Source: Asterias amurensis (taxonomy: Eukaryota; Echinodermata; Asteroidea; Forcipulatida; Asteriidae). Taken from it: a stretch of DNA of 64,000 bases. A model generated the notes under the pieces. That model saw only the letters and a program-made list of their open reading frames with translations, searched no databases and was not told the DNA's origin. The DNA lies in the NCBI RefSeq assembly GCF_032118995.1, contig NC_092669.1, positions 2,789,501-2,853,500 on the forward strand. The letters run 5' to 3'. Of this stretch, positions 10,901 to 20,317 are shown one piece after another. Every line of letters begins with the position of its first letter. The first letter of the stretch is position 1. The position numbers and the translations under genes were made by a program.

Positions 10901-13041
10901 TATAATTTTTTTATTTCATTTTGATTTTGTACTTTAGATACAGGCTCTAAATCAGACAGCTCCTAGATCGCTCATCTCAGCTGTTGTCAACCACACTAAA
11001 GCATTTCCAAAACCAATGATAGAGGGCGCTTTAGTCCCCGCGTTGACCGAGGAAGGTCACTATGGGGGTGTGCCTGCACAGCAGTGCGACCTGGTTGCTA
11101 AAGTGGTTAAGGAAGCATTGACCAATGAGGAAAGAGTACATCTCGTTGGGTGAGTTGTGATTGGTTGACTCACTCTTACAGAGCAAAACTTACTCCCCTA
11201 GATTTCTGTATAGACCCCCTTGCATATGATGTCACACTCTCAAAACCGTCAAAAGGCAGATCTTTGTGCGCATGCACTCAGCGTTTCACATTATGCAAGG
11301 GGGTGTATTGTTTTCTATACCTTACACAACGCGGAACGCATCTCTGAACAATGCGAAACCACAATATTGCAATAATTTTGGAGTCAAATCTTTTGTGCAT
11401 ATTGGTGGTTGCACGATTTTGACTCCCAAAATGGCGATTATGGTGCATGTGTAATTGCTGTGCGTTAGACAAGGAGTGACCAGGGCTGTATGCAAGGGCA
11501 AGGGCACCAAGGCATTTTCTCTTTGGCAAAGGGCACCCTATGAGGAAATTGTAAATTTCTACTGGAGCATTTCAAGGGCACCAAGGCAATGGCAAGGGGC
11601 AACAGAGGCAATCGCCTTCATTGCCTCCGTGAAGTATCAGGCCTGGGATTGACATAATAACTAAAAGGGATTCTACATGTAGTGATAAGGTAATTTCTAA
11701 AAAAATTTAACTAAAATAAATGTCTTGTGTTTTGTTTCCAGGAAGATCTTTTCAGTTGCAGGGTTACAGTGGTCTGAAGACCTGACAATATTTATCCAGA
11801 CAGTTGTCGGTTGCAAGGTAAGTGTTATGGTTGAGATGTTGAACTGGTTTACCGTATTCAACTGGTTAAAGACAATGTACAGTGTACACTATTGGTAAAT
11901 GTCAAAGACCAGTCTTCTCACTTGGTGTATCTCAACATATGCATAAAATAACAAACCTGTGAAAATTTGAGCTCAATCGGTCATAGAAGTTGCGAGATAT
12001 GAATGAAAGAAAAAACACCCTTGTCACACGAAGTTGTGTGCTTTCTAATGCTTGATTTCGAGACCTCAAGTTCTAAACTTGATGTCTCGAAATCAAATTC
12101 GTAGAAAATTACTTCTCTCTCGAAAACTACGTCACTTCAGAGGGAGTTGTTTCTCACAATGTTTTATACCATCAACCTCTCCCTATTACTCATCACCAAG
12201 AAAGGTTTTATGCTAATAATTATTTTGTTACTGGTTGTTGTGATCGAAGCAGTAATCTGTGGCACTGACTAATAAATCAAAGAAATGACAGTGAAGTTTG
12301 ACGAGGATTACTGGACAGCATTGTGGGCAGATCAGCATAGGGGAGATTTTGGACATACTGTGACCAATGTCACAGGTAAGGGCTGCATAAATACAAGCAA
12401 AGACTATTACAATAACAGTTTTCTGCTTAGCAAACATGTGCTGGGTACCGGTCATAAATGCTACATGTTACATAGTATTTTGGCTGGTAACCCAAGTCTG
12501 ATAAGCATCATACTACTGTGCTTGGCTGCTTTTTATGCTTATAAGCAGCTCCATGACATTGGGCTTCTTATTTCCTGAGCTCACATTTCAAAGATGGAAA
12601 ACTGTTTATCTGTGAGGTAAATCAAAAATTGGGTGGTTTGCATATTTTTTCTTCTTGTAAGAATACTCTTCGTAAATTGATTTATTTCTTCACAATTTTG
12701 TTTTAGCTGGAACTGAATGCTGAGAGCCTGGATGCTTTCATAGTCGCCCTGGAGCATCACGGCACCTCCCAGAAGTCATGCGCCAAGTTTGCCAAGCTTC
12801 TATTGGCTGCCGTCAATCGATTCTCCAAACAGGTGGGTTGGTTTTAAAATAATCAATAAGGTTGTGATTGGTGGCACGCAGTTTGGTTTAGTCTGGTTAG
12901 TCATGTATGTGTGACCTAAATTCTTTGTTTTGTTTGCAGATCTCCCCAACAAGCCATGCTGCGCTTCAGCGACTCGCCGATGCAAATCAGACATTCTTAA
13001 AGAAAGCTCTAATCACTGCACTCAAGCGGGTCAAAGGTTAA
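7990..13041 (+). CDS. FANCE: Fanconi anemia group E protein (FANCE)
   Basis: Exons 7990-8231, 8807-9530, 9934-10179, 10938-11149, 11742-11817, 12707-12832 and 12940-13041 join in phase to 575 aa (human about 536). FANCE links FANCC to FANCD2 in the nuclear FA core complex that monoubiquitinates FANCD2-FANCI for interstrand-crosslink repair. The C-terminal 250 aa form the FANCE helical-repeat domain and align from memory with human FANCE over several blocks: LLIDCPSHHLEAYCDFLML, then GKIFSVAGLQWSED, then AKLLLAAVNRFSKQ and TFLKKALITALKRVKG (human AKLMLTVMTKYQ and TFLRKSLKAALKHLGP). The N-terminal LPRILLFPVNIQRNTLAFL matches human LPRICQRNLMSLL with a short insert. The linker has a basic NLS-like MKKRK (aa 243-247) and a SUMO-interaction-like VIIIDSD (aa 257-263). 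The start ATG 7990 is the first after an in-frame TGA at 7978. Introns hold MITE-1, MITE-3 and MITE-5 copies. Confidence 0.92.
8395..8780. repeat. Degenerate tandem repeat, ~115-bp unit, in FANCE intron 1
   Basis: AGGAGGGTTGACTGTGTAC recurs at about 8430, 8550 and 8655, with a weaker copy near 8757. Each is followed by CACCACAT/CACTGCAT and ATTGCAGGCTGGCATAG-type text. The array ends about 25 bp before the exon 2 acceptor region. Confidence 0.75.
10405..10658. mobile_element. MITE-5 copy (foldback, ~254 bp) in FANCE intron 3
   Basis: GGGTGCGTTCGTTTAGCTTC at the left and GAAGCTAAACGAATGCACCC at the right are inverted. The interior has more self-complementary GGGTGAGCCCCTGA blocks. Relatives at 57624-57756 and 62051-62202. 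Confidence 0.8.
11465..11648. repeat. Dispersed repeat 'GGGCACCAAGGC' family
   Basis: CAAGGGCACCAAGGCATTTT, CTGGAGCATTTCAAGGGCAC and GTGAAGTATCAGGCCTG recur at 37500-37880. Diverged pieces lie at 20517-20640 and 31600-31830. No terminal repeats seen, so class is unknown. Confidence 0.65.
11869..12235. mobile_element. MITE-1 copy, right end truncated, in FANCE intron 5
   Basis: Starts AAAGACAATGTACAGTGTAC and carries the internal GAGACCTCAAGTTC palindrome. It stops at AATTATTTTGTTACTGG without the right terminal repeat. Confidence 0.75.
12418..12580. mobile_element. MITE-3 fragment in FANCE intron 5
   Basis: CTGCTTAGCAAACATGTGCT and TTGGCTGGTAACCCAAG are typical MITE-3 interior; termini have decayed. 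Confidence 0.45.
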
Positions 13042-13183
13042 AAGGTCAACCTGAGAGTCACTGATATGAACAGAATTATAGACCTTTCTTTTGATGACAA
13101 AAAAACTGCACTGGTTGGCATGGACAGCAGAATGTAAGCAATACGTTAAAACGTGTTAACAGATATTGTGACAAAATTTTACA

Positions 13184-13227
13184 GTCTCCTGACGATGACT
13201 AGAGCAAGCTAGTCGAAATGTTGAGAC
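13184..13227 (+). ncRNA. Hammerhead-ribozyme-like motif (type I, minimal)
   Basis: Stem I GTCTC (13184-13188) pairs with GAGAC (13223-13227). The conserved core CTGACGA (13189-13195) fits CUGANGA. Stem II GACTAG/CTAGTC (13197-13202/13209-13214) is perfect with a 6-nt loop. GAA at 13215-13217 follows, then ATGT (13218-13221) as the minimal stem III and U at the cleavage position 13222. One extra base (T13196) lies between the core and stem II, so activity is not assured. Confidence 0.6.
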
Positions 13228-13495
13228 CAATTTAAGAACTCACTCCGCGGAAGTGCAGTTAATAACGACCCTATAAGCTAAAGTAGTAGTCCCGGCCAAT
13301 TTACTATACCTTCCGCCCAGGTAGTAGTTAAAAAGAAGGACAGTTCTTTTCAGAACTGAGAGAACTGAGAAGTCTCCCAAACAATCCGATAAATCCACTC
13401 CGCGGTAGTAGAATAAAGCAATCAGTTCTCTAAAGAACAAACTCTACCTAGCAAGTAGATACACACATGGCGTTACTGCAAACCAAATATTATAT
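13184..13495 (+). mobile_element. 312-bp Penelope-like (PLE) short element with direct repeats at its ends
   Basis: The 8-bp direct repeat ATTTTACA at 13176-13183 and 13496-13503 brackets this segment, consistent with a target-site duplication. It begins exactly at stem I of a hammerhead-like motif (13184-13227). It continues through CTCCGCGG-containing text repeated twice (13245, 13395) and ends near GCAAACCAAATAT. The last ~110 bp recur as a separate insertion at 47077-47189. PLEs are known to carry hammerheads in their LTR-like ends. No ORF is present, so this is a non-autonomous or heavily 5'-truncated copy. It would lie in the FANCE 3' UTR. Confidence 0.6.
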
Positions 13496-13599
13496 ATTTT
13501 ACATTTCTGCAAACTTTTAATTAAAAAAAAAACTTCCCATGGTTGGTTGCTTTGTTTTAAAACAAATTTAATATTTTTTAAATATTTGCCTTACATTGT

Positions 13600-13845
13600 T
13601 ACACTAAAACAATATCAATTCTCGATAGCGAGAATTACGGATTTATTTTAAACACATGTCATGACACGGCGAAACGTGCAGAAACAAGGATGGGTTTTCC
13701 CGTTATTTTCTCCCGGCTTCGATGACCGATTGAGCCTAAATTTGCACATGTTTGTTATTTTGTATATAAGTTGTGATACACGAAGTGTGGGCTTTTGGAA
13801 AAAAATGTTTACCAAAAGTGTCCAATGGCTTTAAAAGAGCCGGCA
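13600..13845. mobile_element. MITE-1/9-like mosaic, second copy
   Basis: Same order of blocks as 5185-5425: CAATTCTCGATAGCGAGAAT, GGCGAAACGTGCAGAAAC, GATGACCGATTGAGCCTAA, GATACACGAAGTGTGGGC, and GTGTCCAATGGCTTTAAA at the right end. Confidence 0.65.
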
Positions 13846-14530
13846 TGGTCTCAATGTTTCGAACAACACGATTGTACCCGCAAGTTTACTATTAATGTAT
13901 AGTTATCTACTATAAAGTGGGGTCATGCGGCGGGCCCTACATGAAGACACAAAAACTAGCCAACCTTTTTCCTATGAAACGCTGCCAAAATGGCCCTCTC
14001 CTTGGCAAACTATAGAGGGCGGTCTGTATCTGTACTGTGAAACCCACGTGTATGGTGTGCCAAGTTGTAGTTTAAGTAAGTCCATTTCTGGGACAGTTTG
14101 AAAGTGTCTCTGGTAATTATTTTTAAATGTAGGAAATTTTAAATTTTAAATTTTAAATTGACCACAGGACAGCTTGTATTTCATTTATGCATTATGGTGA
14201 CTAATTTATTAAGTTTATTGCGCTGTGTTGTGCTATTATAGAAAATTTGCTTCCTTTTGATGCCCAATATTTAATAAATTTTTACTAAGACCCCGTAGGT
14301 CTTAGAGAACTCTGCAGTTTTTAACAGGGTAGTTGCTGGAGATTACAATTCGGTTAGTTCTCCACAAAAATCTAGTTGAATTTGAGTTATTAATGAGCAA
14401 ACATTGCAGTTTTTAAATTTCGTGCGGTGTGCCATTTTTTTGACGAAGCAAACTTTGTTCCTTGCCTGATTGATTTTTGCAAAGGGTACACTGTGCAATC
14501 TTTGTTATTCAACAACTCTTACCACTTCGC
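13846..14530. other. FANCE 3' flank / probable 3' UTR
   Basis: AT-rich, no coding signal. A short TTTTAAATTTTAAATTTTAA run lies near 14137-14157. 13846-13872 reads GGTCTCAATGTTTCGAAC, an inverted, weak echo of the hammerhead stem I region at 13184-13227. Confidence 0.35.
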
Positions 14531-14533
14531 AAT

Positions 14534-14620
14534 GGTTAGGTAAGGACACAAGTGTCACGACCGGGACTTGAACCCTCACTCTGCTTATCAGAAACACCAG
14601 AACTTGAGTCAGGTTAGACT
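14534..14620 (-). repeat. tRNA-derived SINE head fragment (reverse)
   Basis: On the minus strand: GACTCAAGTTCTGGTGTTTC then GGGTTCAAGTCCCGGTCGTG and ACACTTGTGTCC. This is close to the B-box and 3' part of the tRNA head of the SINE at 21269. Confidence 0.7.
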
Positions 14621-14632
14621 GGGCCCCTGTCT

Positions 14633-14905
14633 TTATCCGCAAGGATAAAAGACAGGTCCAAGCTTCTCAGATCCAGTGATTCCATTGGATACAATGATAT
14701 TTGATAAACGTGCACAGTGACATGAGCTTTCCATAGATGCCCAAACAGTTCATTCCCGTCACGTCTGCAATAGAATTGGACTGCGTGTCTCTATCTGAAA
14801 TGCATGGGGTTAAAGGTCAAAACATACGCCGGTTTTGATGCCGGTCTCTGGCGTTATTCATGAGCCTCAAAGTGTGACGTCAGATGTTCTTGTCCGCCCG
14901 GCCAC
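14633..14905. repeat. Repeat with CCTGTCTTTATC hairpin
   Basis: The stem CCTGTCTTTATCC/GGATAAAAGACAGG also occurs at 5876-5906. Downstream a GCCGG / CCGGTC palindrome and GACGTCA boxes follow. Probably an old MITE; its ends are not defined. Confidence 0.4.
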
Positions 14906-15423
14906 AGCATGTCATAAATGTAGGTAAAGATGGAAAATGTTGGAACAAATTTTACGCCAACAGTTCCGATGCTATTGTATAAGGCATACGTCTACATAGA
15001 ACATGATAATCATACCAACACGTAGAACTAATTTTCCTTTGAAAGTAGCACGCAGGGATCGCAAATAATAGGCTGCTCGACGTTTAAGCACTTTGCTATG
15101 AATAAAAAGAGCAAAGTTGAATAAATTTTGGATCAAAGGGTTTTTATAAGTTATGCAATAATTTATAACAAAAATAAACTTTACTTTTATAATATAAAGT
15201 TGTACAAATATTTCTATAAACCAGATAATTTTACTGTTGTGAAATTGAAATTTGAATAAAACAATTACTTGAATGGAAAAATTATTTGAAGAGCTGAGTG
15301 ATAAACTCATTTAAGTATTTCACTGTTCAAAATTTGTGTTCATATTCACTTTTTAAAGGGAAAAAAAGACACCACAGAAAACAGCAGTTGAAGCCAAGAA
15401 TGAAATGACAATACCACATTTTC

Positions 15424-15463
15424 AATAAAATCAACTTACTTTGTTGTTTTAATTTTTTTTATT
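15424..15463. terminator. Candidate convergent polyadenylation signals (FANCE + / CAPRIN -)
   Basis: A plus-strand AATAAA at 15424-15429 is followed by a U/GU-rich tract (TTACTTTGTTGTTTTAATTT), a good downstream element for a FANCE 3' end. TTTATT at 15458-15463 is AATAAA on the minus strand and could end CAPRIN. If both are used the 3' UTRs would be about 2.4 kb and 4.9 kb, and would meet or overlap tail to tail here. This is motif evidence only. Confidence 0.4.
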
Positions 15464-15469
15464 CATGAA

Positions 15470-16013
15470 ATTGCAAGCTAGTTCCAAAGAAAAGCATGAC
15501 AGTTTCAGCAGATATTGGCTCACCCTCGATCATGTGACACCCATGTGACTCAAATCGAGTCACATGACACACACTTGCTATACAGAATTACAGCTTTTTT
15601 GTCACCATGACAAAAAACACAAAAGAAAATGAAAAGAAAATTTACTTCACAAAAACATAGCATTTCTATGGTTTGTTTCTGAAACATTAGCAGACAAAAT
15701 AAATTTGATTTCACCTTTTTCTCAAACTTAATGTAAAGTAAACCAATATGTAAATATTATTTTAATAACGTTAGCAAAACAAAGTCCTTTTTGAAAAAAG
15801 TAACAAAACTAACAAAAACACACGGTGCACAATGACTGTGCCTCCTTTCAACTCGGCTGCAATCAACTCCACAGAGTTGCTAAGCATGAACAAACCCTGC
15901 TTAGCAGAATCGGCACCAGTTAAGTTGCCATGTAGACACCGCATATGACTGGTTCCCTATCAACCAAGTATGGCAAACTCTTTAGCTTAACAGCTTCATG
16001 AAATAGGTACCCA
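15470..16013. other. Probable CAPRIN 3' UTR / spacer
   Basis: AT-rich, no ORF or repeat termini. Contains TCACATGACAC / GTCATGTGAC-like halves at 15535-15570 (TGTGACACCCATGTGACTC). Nothing else recognised. Confidence 0.3.
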
Positions 16014-16292
16014 GGGGCTCATTTCATAGCGCCGCTAACTGGTAAGCAAATTTTCGTGCTAACTATATCAGGAAATTTTGTTTAAGCATAAGTGTACTTC
16101 ACAGGTTAACAAGAAAGTCAGGCAGTCAGCTCACAAATACATTCACCATACATTTCCATTGTTACCTCTTTCATTTTCATAACATAAGCACCAGAGGGTA
16201 AGCATGTGCTTACAGTTAGCAGAGCCATGAAATTGAAACTCACACAGTAAGCACAAAAGCAGCCGTTAAGCAGCTCTATGAAATTAGGCCCC
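16014..16292. mobile_element. MITE-3 copy (foldback, ~279 bp)
   Basis: GGGGCTCATTTCATAGCGCC at the left and CAGCTCTATGAAATTAGGCC at the right are inverted, with GTAAGCA / TGCTTAC motifs inside. Family signature is GGGCCCAATTTCATAG. Confidence 0.75.
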
Positions 16293-17245
16293 TGTCCTCA
16301 AGACACCAACTACAAGTTCTATAACATTGCAAACGGACTTTACATCTTGTCTCCTTAAAGTCGAAAAGTAAATTACAAAGTTAACACATACAGATTGTAC
16401 ATTACACTTACTGAATATAAGACTCGCATTACGCGTTTTTCTATCTACATAGACACATGATTTGAAATCACATAAAATGGTGGTCTGGATGACAACAAAG
16501 GGCGCTCTTCAGATTCCAATAACTAACAAAAAGTTTCATACTGAGAGATTTAACATGTTGGGTGTGTCAGCCTTTTAAAAAAATTTTCTTAACACAAACG
16601 TGAAATCTGAGGCCGTGATCAAATTAGCAACTTCAGCTACGGCTACATTTCCGCATCATCATGCGTTGAAGAATGATCCATACCTGGCAACAGCCGTAAC
16701 CGCCAATTCAGATACGGCCTAATTCATGTAAAGAGTAGAGCGCCCTCACATGTCAAAAACATACACATGACCAAATAGATATCTTATCTGATATCTGCCC
16801 TGCCCTTTTTCAAAACCAAATTTTCGGCTTTGACTCTGTCCTAGAGTCTACGCCAGAACCAAAACCAATGCTGTAGTTTCAAAAAGGGCCATTATAGCAA
16901 TAAAGAAATGAGTTGGGTACCAGTCGCAGCAATGGTAAACGTATTGTATTTTGGCCGGTAACCTATTTTTGCTATGCAAAAGTTTTCTAAGCTTTAGCAG
17001 GTTTTTGTGCTTACATGCTTTATGACTCTGAGACCAGGTCTTGAATTTCATGGCTCAGCTTCAAGCAATATTCGGCCCTCAGCAATCGCAATATTCTTCA
17101 AAAGCAAGGACTGCTTATTAAAGTGAAACACATACTTCAGCAAAAATTCCTCTGGCTACCCTTAGAAACTGTTTTACATGTAGCACAGATTTGTACTCTT
17201 CCATAACTGCCCGTCTTTTATGCTTAGAGTAGAAGAGCAATGATA
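16293..17245. other. Probable CAPRIN 3' UTR / spacer
   Basis: No coding or RNA gene recognised. 16610-16730 contains inverted TACGGCTACATTTCCGCATC / GATACGGCCTAATTC-like text, perhaps an eroded foldback element. Confidence 0.3.
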
Positions 17246-17246
17246 C

Positions 17247-17416
17247 TGGGCCCAGAGTTAAATTTTATAAAGCAGGTAAGCACAGAAGAAAACAGTTACC
17301 GGCCAACATTCCACACAGTTTACATCATTCCCACTGGTGCCCCACTCATTTTCTGCTTAGCAAAGGATTTAGCTAAGCAGCATTTTCTGCTACTCAGCTT
17401 AATGAAACTGGGTCCT
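17247..17416. mobile_element. MITE-3 copy
   Basis: TGGGCCCAGAGTTAAATTTT on the left and GCTTAATGAAACTGGGTCC on the right, with GTAAGCA and TTCTGCTTAGCAA in the interior. Confidence 0.65.
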
Positions 17417-17879
17417 GATCAGGGACTTAGGAGAAGTTTCTGTGCAGAAAAAGTTGTAGATTACAAACTTTTTAATCGGCCAATATTTTAACTTTATTTC
17501 AACTACCCCTCATGGTAAAATTGATACCACTCTCAAAAGTTAAACTACAGCGGACAATGCCACAGTATTATCACCTATTATTATTAAGGTGCTAGTGCAA
17601 GATATAATGATGAAAAAGTGACACAAAAAGAAACAAAATTCTGTGAAGAAGACAAAAAGTAGCCAATCTGTGTAAAAACAACTTTTTCTGCACAAAATCT
17701 TTTGGAAAAAAAAGAAAAGAAAAAAAAAAGAAAAGGTAGTTGAGGTCACATAATTGCTAAGCAAAATAGTGGATTGGTTTGCTTAGTACAATTAAAGTTA
17801 GTTGCTGAACAACTGTGAAGAGAATGACCTCACTCTGATCCGAAGCCAATTTAAAAAAACTTCAAAGTGGAACATCCTT

Positions 17880-17942
17880 TCTCCCAACCCAACCCCACCC
17901 CCACCCCCCCCCCCCCAAAAAAAAAAAAAAAAAAAAAAAACA
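17880..17942. repeat. C-rich then poly(A) tract
   Basis: CCCACCCCCACCCC... followed by about 24 A. Low-complexity; the similar C/A tract at 4469 suggests the same slippage-prone motif. Confidence 0.75.
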
Positions 17943-18900
17943 ATAAAAAAACCCCAACCAAACAACCAATCAGAGAACCGGTCAAAAACGTGGTTGACAT
18001 ATAATTTAGCATCTTAGTTGGTAAACTGTTACATAATTTTTCATCAATCTAACCGTTTTAGTATTTAGCTCTTTCTTTTGACACTAAATATTTTGTTGGG
18101 GTATAAATTGCCAGAACATTTTAATTGTTGTTGGGCCTTTTTAAAACCTTAACTTTAGATGCTGTGGCAACAATTACAACCTGGCCTGAAACTTCACTGA
18201 TCTCTGCACAAAACCAGGATCGGGAAAACAACAAACATTTGAAAGTCTGCCAGTTCTTGTAAATTGGTGTATTAAAAATAGTAGCAGTGAGGTCTGTTAG
18301 CTCTTTTCAATTTAAAATTTGTAAGGTCAAAAAGCTAAAAGTAAACACCAAGTTTATTTATTTAGCACATTGGTAAAATAAGCAAGACTGTGTGTTCATT
18401 CTGCACACAAAAGTCATTTCACAGAATATGCAATCTTCCACCACTAACAAAACGACTAACGGGGGGTTTCCCTATGATGTCATAACCAACTTCAGCTATT
18501 TAGTCAGGTTCCCTGGCTGCTGCATGACAAAATTACCATCAGACAAAAAAAGGGCCAGGCATCTTTACAAACTGCACTGACGACCTTATAGTTCCAATTC
18601 GACGAACTGAATGTAGCATAACACCACATCAAATTACATCCCCAGGGTGTTCTCTTATACAAAAAAAAAAGAAGTTTCTTACAAGAAGTCATAAGAACTG
18701 GAAAACTCTAACAACAAATTTGTGTAACATTATTCATGTAAAAAAAAAACATGCACATGGGGGTCGCCCGGCACTTAGCACAGACGGAACAAACTTTTGC
18801 GCATTTTGTGATCGTTTCCCAACAGTTTCGTGTGCATTTATAACGAAACGACCCATCTCTACAATTACAATAAGGAGACGTTTCCGCATCTCTCGGACTT
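17943..18900. other. Probable CAPRIN 3' UTR / spacer
   Basis: AT-rich with no recognisable exon. No clear repeat termini until MITE-6 at 18901. Confidence 0.3.
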
Positions 18901-19220
18901 AAAGGAACATTACAGAATTGGTAAGAAACACAAAGCGTGAAGATCACAGATTTACATAAAACTTAAACGGTCTAATGACGATGATAGTTGAAAACATCCC
19001 ATGAAATATTTCTGTATGAAATTTCATATTTGATGAGAAATAAATAATCTAATTTCGCGTTTGGGGTTTATCGCTCACTGAGCGTTTTATTCATTTTTGT
19101 TTTGGCATCAATTTAAAACTTCTACAGGTTTGTCAGTTTATGTATATGGTGGATTACATAGAGTGCTTACACTGCCAGTAACTTATTTGCTAGCAACGCC
19201 AATTCTGTCATGTTCCTTTA
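18901..19220. mobile_element. MITE-6 copy (full, ~320 bp)
   Basis: AAAGGAACATTACAGAATTG on the left is the inverse of CAATTCTGTCATGTTCCTTT on the right. TTA/TAA flanks on both sides. Confidence 0.8.
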
Positions 19221-19261
19221 ACATCTGTCTAATGGACCCTTTTATGATATACTCCAATAAC

Positions 19262-19263
<2 letters not shown>

Positions 19264-19291
<28 letters not shown>
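19264..19291. repeat. Poly(A) tract
   Basis: A run of about 27 A with no other low-complexity context. Confidence 0.8.
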
Positions 19292-19292
<1 letters not shown>

Positions 19293-20317
19293 CTACAAAA
19301 AGTACACACAAATTTCAATTGTTATACAACTGTAAAAGGCCATACTTGGTAGCGTCTTTTTTAGGAGTTGGGATTAAAACAAGTACCATTTTCAATTTGG
19401 CATTTTTATGGAACTTGGTTTTTTTTTTTAAGTAAAGAGGGAATATTCAAGGTTCTTGAATAGTTTCAGGATCTAGAAAAAAACTACTTTTTAAATATTG
19501 TGATATGAAGGTACCAAAAGTTCACGACAATATTCGATAATTATACAATATTTTGGAAAATTTTCACTTCTTTCCGCTGCAATTTAACCTCGAGGGGACA
19601 GAGTGATGGGATTGTTATGTCTAGGGTTGATCTTATATAACTCAGAGATCACCTTTTTTTATGGCCGGGGGTACAAAATTTACTCAAAAAAATAAACCAA
19701 AACCAAATTATTTAGTGAGGGAATTTGCATATTTTAAGAATTAATTTACTGTTATTTATTGAAGGAATGGCACATATCTACCTTGGGAGAATATACCTTA
19801 CAAAATTATGTTTGGAAAAGTTGTTTGTGATAAATTTATTTTGGAAAAGTTGTGTGATAAATATTTTGCATATGGCAACTATTGCTCACTACAAATGAAA
19901 TAATAACTACGTAACCAAAACAAACCATTTTTATTTTTTTTACTGAACAAATATCACCCTTCCCCCTTCACATTAGATGGGTACCTATGATGTAATGATT
20001 AAAGCCATTGACACTATAACCAATCCTTCCGGGTGCAAGACAAACAAAAAATGGCTGCCACACAAAAACAAAAATTCATAACCTACAAAATGGGACGTGA
20101 ACTCCATGCAGCTTTGACTCTGGCTACACCAAGGTAGCCAAAAGCCAATAGCTAAAGCCAACACAAGTTCAATTTGGAAAAACTGCTTTACAAAATGGGA
20201 CATGGATTTTGCTCAAATTTCTCAAAAATGGAACATGGATTTTGCTCACATTTCTCAAAGCTCTTCTCCTTTTTCCATACTCCAAACACGCTCACTACTT
20301 TCTTCAGGGAGGTGGGT
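19292..20317. other. CAPRIN 3' UTR, proximal part
   Basis: Directly downstream of the CAPRIN stop on the minus strand. 20170-20260 has a short tandem duplication (AAAATGGGACATGGATTTTG / AAAATGGAACATGGATTTTG). No other feature recognised. Confidence 0.45.

Noticed and set aside
12285-12575. A 97-codon plus-strand frame (MTVKFDEDYWTALW...) inside FANCE intron 5
   Set aside because: FANCE exons on both sides already join in phase and match the human protein without it. Half of the frame is MITE-3 sequence.
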